The notes beneath the pieces were generated by a model. That model saw only the letters and a program-made list of their open reading frames with translations, was not told the DNA's origin and searched no databases. From NCBI RefSeq assembly GCF_002994745.2, contig NC_037092.1:14933501-14997500 (forward strand): a DNA stretch of 64,000 bases, written 5' to 3'. How positions within the stretch are numbered: the stretch's first letter is position 1; every line of letters starts with the position of its first letter. This document shows, piece after piece, positions 54,903 to 64,000 of the stretch. Both the position numbers and the translations under genes were made by a program. This stretch comes from Rosa chinensis (Eukaryota > Streptophyta > Magnoliopsida > Rosales > Rosaceae).

Positions 54903-57257
54903 ATGTGGGCAGCTCCGGTCTCTTTTCCATCGTACAACTATGGAAAACCCATTAACACTCTTCAAGCTTCTGGGTCAAACCGTAGGGTGCCCATGTCTTT
55001 GAAGCTCAGAGCTTCCTTCTACGACTATCCTCTCGCAAGCAGAATCATGGTCAAAAGTATGCTCATTTCTTTGCCTTGTTTATTGTTTTTGAACTGATTA
55101 TGTGTCTGTTGATTGTTTTGAACTATCTTTTTATTGGTTCAGTGTGTGAATTGTGATAAAGTTGGGTTCTTTACTTTTGGTTTACCAGCCGGGTCTTGTT
55201 CGGTTTGTGAGTTTGATGTAATTTTTGAGGTGGATGAACTGATGTTTATTGATTTTACTATCTTGGTCTTATTGAAAGTTTGAATTTTGACGTGTTAAGG
55301 ATGTAGTTTGGCTCTTGGTTATGTAACTGTCATGATTTAGCGCATTGGGTGTTCTCAGTTTTGTCATTTTGGACAATGTTCTTGCTTATTACAGTTTGTT
55401 TGGAACAAGGCTTAGCCGAAGTCACAACTTCATTTGGGTGATGAGATAGGAAAGAAGAGGATAGGGAAAAAAGAAAAGGCAAGTAGAGGTACAATTGTAA
55501 AGTTTCTTAGAGGTGAGCAAGTAGTTAAATTGAGATTGAAGCAGACTGAACATATTGTAGAAGTGAGGGAGCAGTTATACTGATGACCAAGAGAAACACA
55601 AGGGTGATTGATTTTGTGGTTGGGGTTCAGTATATTTGAAAGGAAATAGATTACAATGTGATTATTGATAATAATGAAGTGAAGGGATAAGTTTTGCTCA
55701 GTTCTATACTTGAGAAGGTAAATAGGCAACGCAAACAGGCTAGCATAGATAGTTCATTTGTATTTCAGGTGAATGAAGACACCTAGATGAACGGTGCAGA
55801 AGGTACAGAGCAAATTATGTCTATTGCTGGTTGAAAACACTTACATGGGAAAATCTTCTTTTGAGTTCCTTTGTTTGTTTCATGGGTAAAAGAGGATTCG
55901 GAATGGCTATTTGTGCATTGGTGGAATATGATTTAGGTTACTAAGGCTGTCCCCCAGTAACCATTTGTTGATTGGTGGAATATGATTTAGTTACTAAAGC
56001 TCTTCCTCAGTATATGACTACTTGGCTTGCTATCCAAGAAATCCCACTACCAAGGATAGAGTTGCTCGCTAATCGCTATTCACTGGCAATATAACGTGTA
56101 TCTTTGCAATCTTTACTTGGAATGGAATATCATTGATACTAGTAGAGTTAAAGTTGCTAATCCGGCCATAATTGCAAGAAGAAGGGGTTGAATGAAACCG
56201 TTATTATACTAGCTATGTTGATCTACCATGATATGACAGAAAGATGCAAGACGTCATATTAGGTTTAGAGTTTTTTCTGTACCACGTTAGGTCGGTAGCA
56301 GTCTTAATCACCTTTAATATTTTAGGTTATTTCTTTTTGTACTTCATTTATTTATTTATTATTTATTTATTTTTTCGGTTCAAACTGTTTCTGAACAAAA
56401 TGAGTAGATTCAATTAATTTCTTTTGTATTACATTAACCCTTGGAAAAATCTTCGTTCGTGCCTCTCCACCTTTCAGTCTTATTTAATTAATCATGGTTT
56501 CTGCCTGCTCCAAATCCAGGTGCAATTTGTGTTTCTAATCAGTTCCTCTCACTGACCTTTCTATCCACTCTGCCTATTGAATATGATATTAAAGAGCCAC
56601 TTGAATATGGTACTAAAAATACACCAGAAATGTGTCATTACTCATTAGTTCATTACATTGCTGAAGTCACAGAAAAGTATAAAAACAATATAGAACGTGT
56701 TTCTTATTTCAAGTTCTGAGTGTGTTACTTTGAATTGCAGATATACCATATTCCACCAGTGAAAATAGTTTGCAGCAGAAGTTTTCAAATTTCGGAGAGA
56801 TAGCTGAAGGTCAATATCTTCTTATCCGTCTCTCCTAGTTGATTACCTATTGGCCTGACATATATTGGGTTCTTTGTCAGTTTGTCCGAAGACATTTCTC
56901 CCAGTCATGTAACTGTATTACTGTCTCTAGCAGTTAAACTAGTGAAGGATGAAACTTCAAAGAGGTCTAAGGGGTTTGCATTTATTCAGTATACCAGCCA
57001 AGATGATGCAATGCTTGCCCTGGAAAACATGGACCACCAGGTTCGACCTTGCCATTTTGTCCTGCTACATTTTTCCTTGGGAAGTATTACCCTTGTATCT
57101 CATTTGCTTTGTACATCAGACTTTTGATGGCAGGGTCATCTATGTAGAGCTTGCAAAACCTGGTAAAGATGCTTATGCAGGATACCCAAAAACATCTGGA
57201 CCCCCAAAGAAGCAGTATATGCAGCAGCAAGAGGAAGTTACAGACTGCTGGTACTGA
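54903..57257 (+). CDS. small single-RRM RNA-binding protein, probably organelle-targeted
   Basis: 155 aa from four exons: 54903-55056, 56741-56809, 56934-57040, 57120-57257, all GT-AG and phase-consistent, ending TGG TAC TGA. The first 45 residues or so are rich in Ser, Arg and aromatic residues with few acids, like a plastid or mitochondrial transit peptide. The RRM follows: RNP2 IMVKNIPY (about 47-54) and RNP1 KGFAFIQY (about 87-94), with RVIYVELAKPGK closing the fold. The C-terminus is a short polar tail (PPKKQYMQQQEEVTDCWY). Proteins of this type bind organelle transcripts, sometimes in RNA editing; the exact role is unknown. Exon 3 has tandem acceptors (TAGCAG), so an extra Ala is possible. 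A broken copy of exons 2 and 3 lies at 59380-59683. Confidence 0.85.
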
Positions 57258-57559
57258 TAGCAAACAAACAAACAGGAAATTTCAAAATATTACTGGATGC
57301 AAAATGTACATTTGACTCCCAGCAACTCAATGTGGCTGAAGCATTAATGTTATGGAGCCATTATTAGAATGACTGAACATCATTCATTACTCCATTTGTA
57401 TTAGAATGTATGAATATAACATTTGTTATTAATGGAAGTCTCAAATGTCTATGTGGTCATGGAAAAAAGATGTCCTTTCTTTATGGAAAAAGGGAACTTA
57501 ATCCATTGACAGAAGAAACCAGCTACATTAGACATGAGATACAATAGTATAGAGAATAA

Positions 57560-58915
57560 TTGCATTTAAGCATTTGATTTACTTAGACCTAAGCTCGAAT
57601 GAGTTTAAAGGGATTAAAATTCTTGAGTTCTTTGGCCAGCCTACCCGTGTAATGTTTCTCAATCTCTCCTATGGATCATCTGAGGGAGAAATGCCCCCTT
57701 CTCTCGGTAACCTCTCAAATTTGAACACTCTTGATCTCAGTTGTTATGACTACTCGTCGATGAGACTTTTCTTCCAAATACTTGAATGGGTTTCTCATCT
57801 CTCTTCCCTAATATCTCAATCTTGGAGGACTAAACCTTAGCAGCAGTGTTGGAGTAAGTTGGCTAAATGAATCCATCACTGCTAGAGTTACATATGTCCA
57901 ATTGCCAAATTGAAAGTCTTCCACTCTCACTGCACACAGTTAATTTCACTTCGCTTTCAGTCCTTGATATGTCACGTAATGTTATTAGTTCTTCATTCCT
58001 CAGGGTTTTTAATCTTACCAGTCTCGAAACTCTCGATCTAAGCTATAACTCTTTCATCGGTACCTTTCCCAAACTCTTTGGAAATTTGTGCAGCCTAAAT
58101 ACAATAAATATCAAGTACAACAACTTTGATGGGGGTATTCAAGAGGTTTTGAATAGTTTCTCAGATTGTTTAAACGCCAGATTTTGTCTTTTATTAGGTG
58201 GAAGGCGAATTGCCTGCCTCCTTAGGAATGCTGCACAACTTGCAGTATCTTGATCTCAGTGGCAGCTCTATCGGAGGCTCAATTTCAGAGTTGTGTGTCC
58301 TTGAAAACACTGGACCTTTCTAGGAATAGTATGGATGGGTCTATTCCTGAAAGCCTGGGGAACTCTCAGCTAGTTTACCTAGACCTTTCTTATAATTCAT
58401 GAGAAGGAAAAAATAATAATTTAGAAGGTGAAATCCCTGAACAGATAACCATTCTCATTACTCTGGGTACCCTAAACTTATCGAGGAATCAGTTAAAGTG
58501 GAAGCATTCCCTTCAAGATTGGAATCAACTCTTGGACCTACTTGTCTCACTTGAACTTGTCGTATGACAACTTGGCCGGAAGGATTCCTTCGAGTGATCA
58601 ACTGCAGACACTTGAGGATTCATCTATTTACAAGGGCAATCCATCACTTTGTGGGGTTCCTCTTTTAACCAAGTGCCCAGGAGACGACACACCTATAGCA
58701 CAAACTTTCCTGGAGAAGACAATAAAGATGAGATTGATAACGGAAAGCTTGGTTTCTATGTTAGCATCATTCTCGGGTTTGTCATAGGATTTTGGGGTGT
58801 TTGTGGCACGTTACTCATAAAGAAGTCATGAAGGTATGCGTATTTTCAGTTCTTTGACAGCATCTAAGATAGAGCAGCAGTAGCAATTGCATTGAATGTC
58901 GCTCGTTTTCAGAGG
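57560..58915 (+). pseudogene. broken LRR receptor-like protein gene
   Basis: This is a degraded copy of the gene at 60176-63163. It starts in the LRR region (LDLSSNEFKGI, matching the other gene from about 60527), so the signal peptide and N-terminal cysteine cap are missing. Frames change and stops occur at about 57838, 58251, 58319 and 58402. Near 58410 the sequence jumps from the equivalent of 61477 to that of 62590, an internal deletion of about 1.1 kb. The end is clear: LNLSYDNLAGRIPSSDQL, NPSLCGVPL.TKCPGDD, then in another frame [28 protein letters not shown] and a stop at the Trp position. No functional receptor is possible. Confidence 0.9.
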
Positions 58916-59379
58916 AAACTTTGATTGGTATAAAAGTTCTTGTGTACTATGTATCCTGTAATGTACAATGTACTTGCAGCAATAAAAGAAATGTAAGGAA
59001 GTTTAATGCTAACTGCTTGCTGTTTCATAAATGTTTCAATACTATAGATAATAAATGAACCTTATTAGAAGGAAAGCAGAGAGCTTCATACACTACATTG
59101 TCATGGAGTATTTTCCCTAACCTTTTGTTTCAATGCTTGAAAGGGAATAAGTTTAGGCAGTAATGGTACCAGTGAAAATTGGTATGGTGGAGGAGCGATT
59201 ATTTTTGACACAGACTGACCATCTGGATGCAGTAAGTTCAGAAGTGAGGGGATATAGAGAAATGCTTAAATTTCACAACAATTTCTCCTCGGTCACAATC
59301 ACAATCATTAGGTGCTCCAACTTGAAATTGGTTTGTCTCTAATTCTTCAATGTCTTAATTGTTTAACTTGGAGCTGCAG
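58916..59379. other. spacer between duplication units
   Basis: No gene. A poly(A)-signal-like AATAAA lies near 58981. The precise join of the two duplication units could not be located by eye. Confidence 0.4.
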
Positions 59380-59683
59380 ATATACCATACTCCACAAAGG
59401 TAAATTTGCTGCAGAAATTTAGAATTTCGACTGGATAGCTGAAGGTATATCTTTTGTGATCTAGTTTATCCTAATTGATTGTCCAGGAGGCATTTCGAAT
59501 TTCAGGTATTCTGTACCTTATTTGTTGCAATACTTCTATCCCCGTACTGTAATTGTATATTCTATCTTTAGCAGACAAACTATTCCAGGATGAACCGTCA
59601 AGAAGGTCCAAGGGGTTTGTATTCATTCAATATAACAGTCAAGATATAGTGCTCTGCTTTCTGTAGAAAGTATGGACTGCCAG
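59380..59683 (+). pseudogene. broken copy of RRM exons 2 and 3
   Basis: 59380-59444 matches RRM exon 2 (ATATACCATA.TCCAC, AGATAGCTGAAG reduced to GGATAGCTGAAG) including the CTGCAG acceptor before it. 59575-59683 matches exon 3 (AGGTCCAAGGGGTTTGTATT, ATGGACTGCCAG then GT). Small deletions break the frame. No copy of exon 1 or exon 4 is recognisable. It stands upstream of the intact LRR gene, as the intact RRM gene stands upstream of the broken LRR gene. Confidence 0.85.
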
Positions 59684-60117
59684 GTTCTAACTTGTCCTTT
59701 TTTACTAAATGATTAGTCTTTTTTTCTTTGTTCATTCCTGATAGACCCTCTATTCTCAAGTCAGTCTTAGTCTCTTGGATGATGTGTGGTATTTCCTATT
59801 TGATGATTATTCAAAGTTTCAAACATAAGCTCATATAAATATACTTCTGCGAGCCACTCATGACTAGCCACGATATAAGTTTGAATGTATTAATAATTAA
59901 ATATATCCCAAGTTGAGCTTAATCAAATATAAACTTTTATACACTCAATTTGAAGACCAAGAAAAGAATAGAATGAAGAAGAGCAGCAATGCAGCACCAT
60001 ACCTGAGCCAGAGTAGACTTGCTAAACTTGTAACCGAAGGGGGTTGATAACTTGGAAATTGGACATTACTGATTTCCATATGGATTTTAATATTGACTTT
60101 AAGCGCTGCTAGCCTTC
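59684..60117. other. upstream region of the LRR receptor gene
   Basis: AT-rich, no coding frame. It replaces the place where RRM exon 4 would be expected in the duplicated unit. Confidence 0.4.
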
Positions 60118-60123
60118 TATAAA
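60118..60123 (+). promoter_or_regulatory. TATA box of the LRR receptor gene
   Basis: TATAAA lies 58 bp before the chosen ATG at 60176, giving a leader of roughly 25-30 nt. This supports that start over in-frame codons further upstream. Confidence 0.5.
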
Positions 60124-60175
60124 TTGAATTCACTTGGATACCATCTGTAGCAAAGAAAATCTCCTTTGCATAAGA

Positions 60176-63163
60176 ATGGATAGCTATTATTTTCTCTTTT
60201 TGTTGTTGGCCTATTTATATTTACTGACAACATGCAAAGTCTGTTTCGGTGAGGGACTTCCAAGAAGTGAGAAATGCTTTGAGGAAGAGAGACAAGCACT
60301 TCTCTCTTTCAAGCACCATCTTACTGATCCTGCTGGTAAGATTTCTTCTTGGGTGGGACATGATTGCTGTCAATGGATTGGGATTTCATGCAACAACCTC
60401 ACCGGTCATGTTGCTAGGATGGACCTCCGAAACACAATTACATATCCCCTTTTTGATGAAAAGACGGGATTGTTGACTTACCGACGGTCTTGCTTGGCAG
60501 GTAAGTTAAATCCTTCTTTGCTTAGCTTGAAGCATTTGTATTACCTAGACCTAGGTTGGAATTGTTTCAAAGAGATTCCAAAGTTCATTGGGCAGCTTAA
60601 AAGTTTGAGGTATCTCAGTCTATCCTCTGCATCATTTGGGGGTGAGATTCCTTCTTCACTTGGTAACCTGTCAAACTTGAATTACCTTGACCTTAGTTGT
60701 GAGCACCCCTCATGCCCTTCATATTCGAAAAACTTGAATTGGCTTTCTCATCTCCCTTCCCTCAAATATCTCGACCTTGGAGGAGCAAATCTTAGTAACA
60801 ATGCATTAAATTGGCTACATGATGTTAACATGCTTCCTTCATTGTTAGAGTTGCATTTATCTGCATGCAGCATTAAAGAAAATCTTCCCATCTCACTTGA
60901 GACGGTCAACTTCACATCCCTTTTGGTCCTTGATATGTCAGGTAATCACATCAATTCTTCATTTCCCAGCTGGCTTTTTAATCTTTCGAGCCTTAGAAAA
61001 CTTGATCTGAGTCGAAATTCTTTCAATGCTCCCATTCCTTTGGAATTTGCAAGCCTAAAAAGTCTAGAAGATCTCGATTTATTTGATACTGGCCTCCAGG
61101 GTCAAATTCCCAAGCTCTTCGGAAATTTGTGCAGACTAAAGAAATTACATCTTAGGTTAAACTACCTTGAGGGGGGAGTCAAAGAGGTTTTGAATGGTTT
61201 CTCAGATTGTAAAAATGCTAGTTTAGAGTCACTAGATTTGTCTGGTAATATGCTGGAAAGCGAATTACCCTCTTCGCTGGGAATGCTAAAAAATCTGCAG
61301 CATCTTGACCTCTACCAGAACTATTTTTGGGGCTCAATTCCAGAATCCATTGGAAATTTATCAACCTTGAAAACACTGGACCTCTCTTTGAATCGTATGA
61401 ACGGGTCAATACCAGCAAGTTTTGGACAACTCTCTCAGCTAGTTGACCTTGATCTGTCTTATAATTCATGGGAAGGCACCTTAACTGAAGCTCATCTCAT
61501 AAACTTGACAAGGTTGGAGTCTTTTGCATTGAGCACAGACCGTCCCATGCCCCTCATTTTTAGTGTGACTAATTATAAGTGGGTTCCTCCTTTCAAGCTC
61601 CACAAAATTGAGATCTACAATTGCCAAATAGGTCCTGCCTTTCCCATATGGCTACAATCTCAAACTCAACTCTCATATGTGATCCTTAGTCATACTGGAA
61701 TCTTGGATTCCATATCGCAGGAGTGGTTCTTGAAAATTTCTTCCCAAGTTGAAGTTTTGGATTTATCTTACAATCAGATTCCTGGAAAGCTACCATTCCA
61801 ATCCAAATTTCCAAAGTTGATTTTAATAAATCTGAGTAATAATCAATTTGATGGCCCTCTTCAGCTTTTGTCCACCAATGCATCTTTGGATAGTCTTCAT
61901 GATAGTTCACTTTCCCAGCCTATTCCCTTGGATTTTGGAGAACTGTTGCCCAAGTTACAGAGTCTGTATCTTTTTAACAATAATTTGAAAGGTACCATTC
62001 CACCCTCTATTTGTAGCATAAAAGGTATGTACATCCTTTCACTAAGAAACAATAAGTTATCTGGAGAGTTTCCTCAAGCATGGGGTCTGTGGAAAGAAAT
62101 AAATGTTGTAGATGTAGCATACAACAATCTCTCTGGTAATATTCCGAGCTCAATGGGTATCCCAAGGACTCTTGTTGTATTGAAGATGAACAACAATAAT
62201 TTTGGTGGCAAAATTCCTTCTTCCTTGCATAATTGTTCTAAGTTGAGCAGACTTGATCTTGGAGGCAACAAATTCACTGGAATATTGCCTTTGTGGATAG
62301 GATCAAAGCTGGCCGAATTGCAAATGCTACAATTGCGATCAAACTTCTTAAGTGGACACATCCCTCAACAATTGTGCAATCTTTCCTACCTCCACATCCT
62401 AGACCTTGCTCACAACAACTTTTCTGGGACCATTCCCAAGTGTTTTAATGGTATGACTTCTCTAGTCAATGAAGATGGCTATTTATTGGGAGCCTATATT
62501 TATGAGGAAACAACAGTAATATTGAAAGGAAGAGAATTCAAATATAGTGACATGATTATGGAATATGTAAAGAGCATTGATCTTTCATCAAATAATTTAG
62601 AAGGTGAAATCCCGGAAGAAATATGCAGTCTCATTGAGTTGGGTACCCTGAACTTGTCAAGGAATCAATTAAGTGGAAACATTCCCTCTAAGATTGGGAA
62701 TCTATCTTGGTTAGAGACCCTTGATCTTTCACACAACCACCTCATGGGAGAGATTCCTCAAAGCTTTTCTTCGTTGACCTTCTTGTCTTACTTGAACTTG
62801 TCTTACAATAACTTGACTGGAAGAATTCCTTTGGGCAATCAACTCCTGACGCTTGATGATCCATCTATTTACGAGGGCAATCCATCACTGTGCGGGTTTC
62901 CTCTTTCAACAGATTGCCTGGGAGATGAGATACCTGAAGAACAATTTTCTTCTGGAGGAGGCAATAAAGATGAAGATAACAATTCAAAGCTTGGTTTCTA
63001 TGTTAGCATAATTCTCGGGTTTGTCGTAGGCTTTTGGGGTGTTTGTGGCACATTACTGATAAAGAAGTCATGGAGGTATGCATATTTTCGGTTCTTTGAC
63101 AACATCAAAGACAGAGTAGCTAGCAGTTGCAATGGAAGTGCATGGTTTGCAAAGGAAACTTGA
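60176..63163 (+). CDS. LRR receptor-like protein (RLP), EIX2-like
   Basis: A 995-aa intronless cell-surface receptor without a kinase; RLPs of this type detect microbial or developmental ligands and signal with SOBIR1/BAK1-type kinases. A signal peptide covers residues 1-24 ([14 protein letters not shown]). The LRR N-cap is [20 protein letters not shown] ... CCQWIGISC. Many LRRs follow (LDLSGN..., LP.. IP type), then a non-LRR island ([40 protein letters not shown]) and four last LRRs. After [13 protein letters not shown] and an acidic spacer comes one membrane helix [20 protein letters not shown] with GxxxG spacing, and a 33-residue tail starting [15 protein letters not shown] 60176 was chosen because the signal peptide begins there. 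No lesion is seen. The ligand is unknown. Confidence 0.94.
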   Translation: MDSYYFLFLLLAYLYLLTTCKVCFGEGLPRSEKCFEEERQALLSFKHHLTDPAGKISSWVGHDCCQWIGISCNNLTGHVARMDLRNTITYPLFDEKTGLLTYRRSCLAGKLNPSLLSLKHLYYLDLGWNCFKEIPKFIGQLKSLRYLSLSSASFGGEIPSSLGNLSNLNYLDLSCEHPSCPSYSKNLNWLSHLPSLKYLDLGGANLSNNALNWLHDVNMLPSLLELHLSACSIKENLPISLETVNFTSLLVLDMSGNHINSSFPSWLFNLSSLRKLDLSRNSFNAPIPLEFASLKSLEDLDLFDTGLQGQIPKLFGNLCRLKKLHLRLNYLEGGVKEVLNGFSDCKNASLESLDLSGNMLESELPSSLGMLKNLQHLDLYQNYFWGSIPESIGNLSTLKTLDLSLNRMNGSIPASFGQLSQLVDLDLSYNSWEGTLTEAHLINLTRLESFALSTDRPMPLIFSVTNYKWVPPFKLHKIEIYNCQIGPAFPIWLQSQTQLSYVILSHTGILDSISQEWFLKISSQVEVLDLSYNQIPGKLPFQSKFPKLILINLSNNQFDGPLQLLSTNASLDSLHDSSLSQPIPLDFGELLPKLQSLYLFNNNLKGTIPPSICSIKGMYILSLRNNKLSGEFPQAWGLWKEINVVDVAYNNLSGNIPSSMGIPRTLVVLKMNNNNFGGKIPSSLHNCSKLSRLDLGGNKFTGILPLWIGSKLAELQMLQLRSNFLSGHIPQQLCNLSYLHILDLAHNNFSGTIPKCFNGMTSLVNEDGYLLGAYIYEETTVILKGREFKYSDMIMEYVKSIDLSSNNLEGEIPEEICSLIELGTLNLSRNQLSGNIPSKIGNLSWLETLDLSHNHLMGEIPQSFSSLTFLSYLNLSYNNLTGRIPLGNQLLTLDDPSIYEGNPSLCGFPLSTDCLGDEIPEEQFSSGGGNKDEDNNSKLGFYVSIILGFVVGFWGVCGTLLIKKSWRYAYFRFFDNIKDRVASSCNGSAWFAKET

Positions 63164-64000
63164 TTGGCAGAAGAAGCAATGAAGGTGGCTTAACAAGATG
63201 CATGCTACATACATGCAGCAACTAGAAATACATGTTCCTTTGCTAAACAGAATAGCTAACTTTCTGTTTTTCCTTTGTTCTCTTTTCCATCTGTTTACAA
63301 TGTTTCAATAAAAGATTTACATGTTCTGTAGCAACGAGAAATACTAGAAATGAATGTTTCTGTTGACTCTAGCTGTTTCTGTTTGGGAGAATACACTAGT
63401 GTCATCTACATGCAGTTTTCGCTCTTCTTTTATTTTATGGGCCAAACTTAGATGTTTTTCCTCTTAACTAATTTGAAAAGGAAGAAATAGCAGTGGCAAT
63501 TGCAGTGAAAGTAGCTCGATTCCTAGGAACCTTTGATTGGAGAAGGAACACTAATTGGTGTTATCTACTTTTGTTAGATATGTATACGATGCAAAGTCGA
63601 TTTGTTTTCTTTGCTCTGTATTCCATCTCTCGTAACATGTTTCAATAAGATGATCACATGGCAACTTGAAATAAAAATGAATGTTCTATTCATTGAGTCA
63701 TTCTAGTAGTTGGAAAAGTAAGCAGGAATTTTACAAATCTATACCTGAGAATATCCACACTAGGTGCTGCAGATTTTTATTTATATCTGTCAGCTTCCCA
63801 ATGCTGAATGGAAGCTAATGTTGGGTTGTCATGGCAGATATATTGTTTTTATTTTGAACTAAAGCTCTTGGAACATGTTTTGACTGTCACACATTCTGGA
63901 CTGAAGAATTCGAGCTTTTTCTTGTTGATTTTCCCGTCAAAATCGATAGTTGAAGTTTGAACAACAATACTTTTTTTTTTTTTCACTGATACTAATTTCA
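63164..64000 (+). other. RLP 3' region with a remnant third C-terminal tail
   Basis: 3' UTR-like sequence with AATAAA near 63308. At 63486-63545 the words AGCAGTGGCAATTGCAGTGA and CTCGATTC...CCTTTGATTGG repeat the sequence that ends the broken copy (58871-58927) and, more loosely, the end of the intact gene. This suggests a third partial copy of the RLP 3' end. The remainder, to base 64000, shows no gene. Confidence 0.55.

Noticed and set aside
60134..60175. 14-codon N-terminal extension of the LRR receptor
   Set aside because: It begins with TTG, would hide the signal peptide, and lies at or before the likely transcription start.

Overview
The window is plant nuclear DNA. Host genes have GT-AG introns, the DNA is AT-rich with many simple repeats, and plant-type transposable elements are dense. 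The protein families (mitochondrial thioredoxin o, a RAN1/HMA7-type copper ATPase, a VQ protein, an organelle-type RRM protein and an EIX2-like LRR receptor-like protein) and the repeats look like a eudicot, most likely Rosaceae. That placement is from memory of family resemblance and was not tested.

Five host genes appear intact: (1) thioredoxin o, 8331-10641 minus, 5 exons, 183 aa; (2) RAN1/HMA7 copper P-type ATPase, 30457-36458 plus, 9 exons, 1002 aa; (3) a VQ-motif protein, 46167-46874 plus, intronless, 235 aa; (4) a small single-RRM protein, 54903-57257 plus, 4 exons, 155 aa; (5) an LRR receptor-like protein, 60176-63163 plus, intronless, 995 aa. Genes 4 and 5 belong to a tandem duplication that decayed reciprocally: a broken LRR gene follows the intact RRM gene, and a broken RRM gene precedes the intact LRR gene.

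Most of the rest is mobile DNA whose ends can be read directly. A Ty1/copia element enters from the left edge (1-2779), and an old, broken relative lies at 22560-29168 with both LTRs and a 5-bp target duplication. Four Mutator-like elements each carry a 9-bp target-site duplication: a Pack-MULE with a captured PPR fragment (3630-5720), one inserted just upstream of the thioredoxin gene (10758-12569), a smaller one nested inside that (11880-12486), and one downstream of RAN1 (37462-38329). Two solo LTRs have 5-bp duplications (16175-17757 and 18056-18740), and the first splits a foldback element. A nearly complete L1-type LINE lies on the minus strand (48477-54594). Other retroposed pieces lie at 12877-14035, 42469-43190 and 44419-45518. 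A MITE, tandem duplications and a minisatellite built of small palindromes complete the picture.

I found no CRISPR array, operon or clearly new molecular system. The best leads are the Pack-MULE, the nested insertions at the thioredoxin promoter, the reciprocal RRM/LRR duplication, an 87-nt foldback that could be a small-RNA precursor, and the palindromic minisatellite. All boundaries and splice sites were read by eye; none was confirmed by alignment or transcripts.
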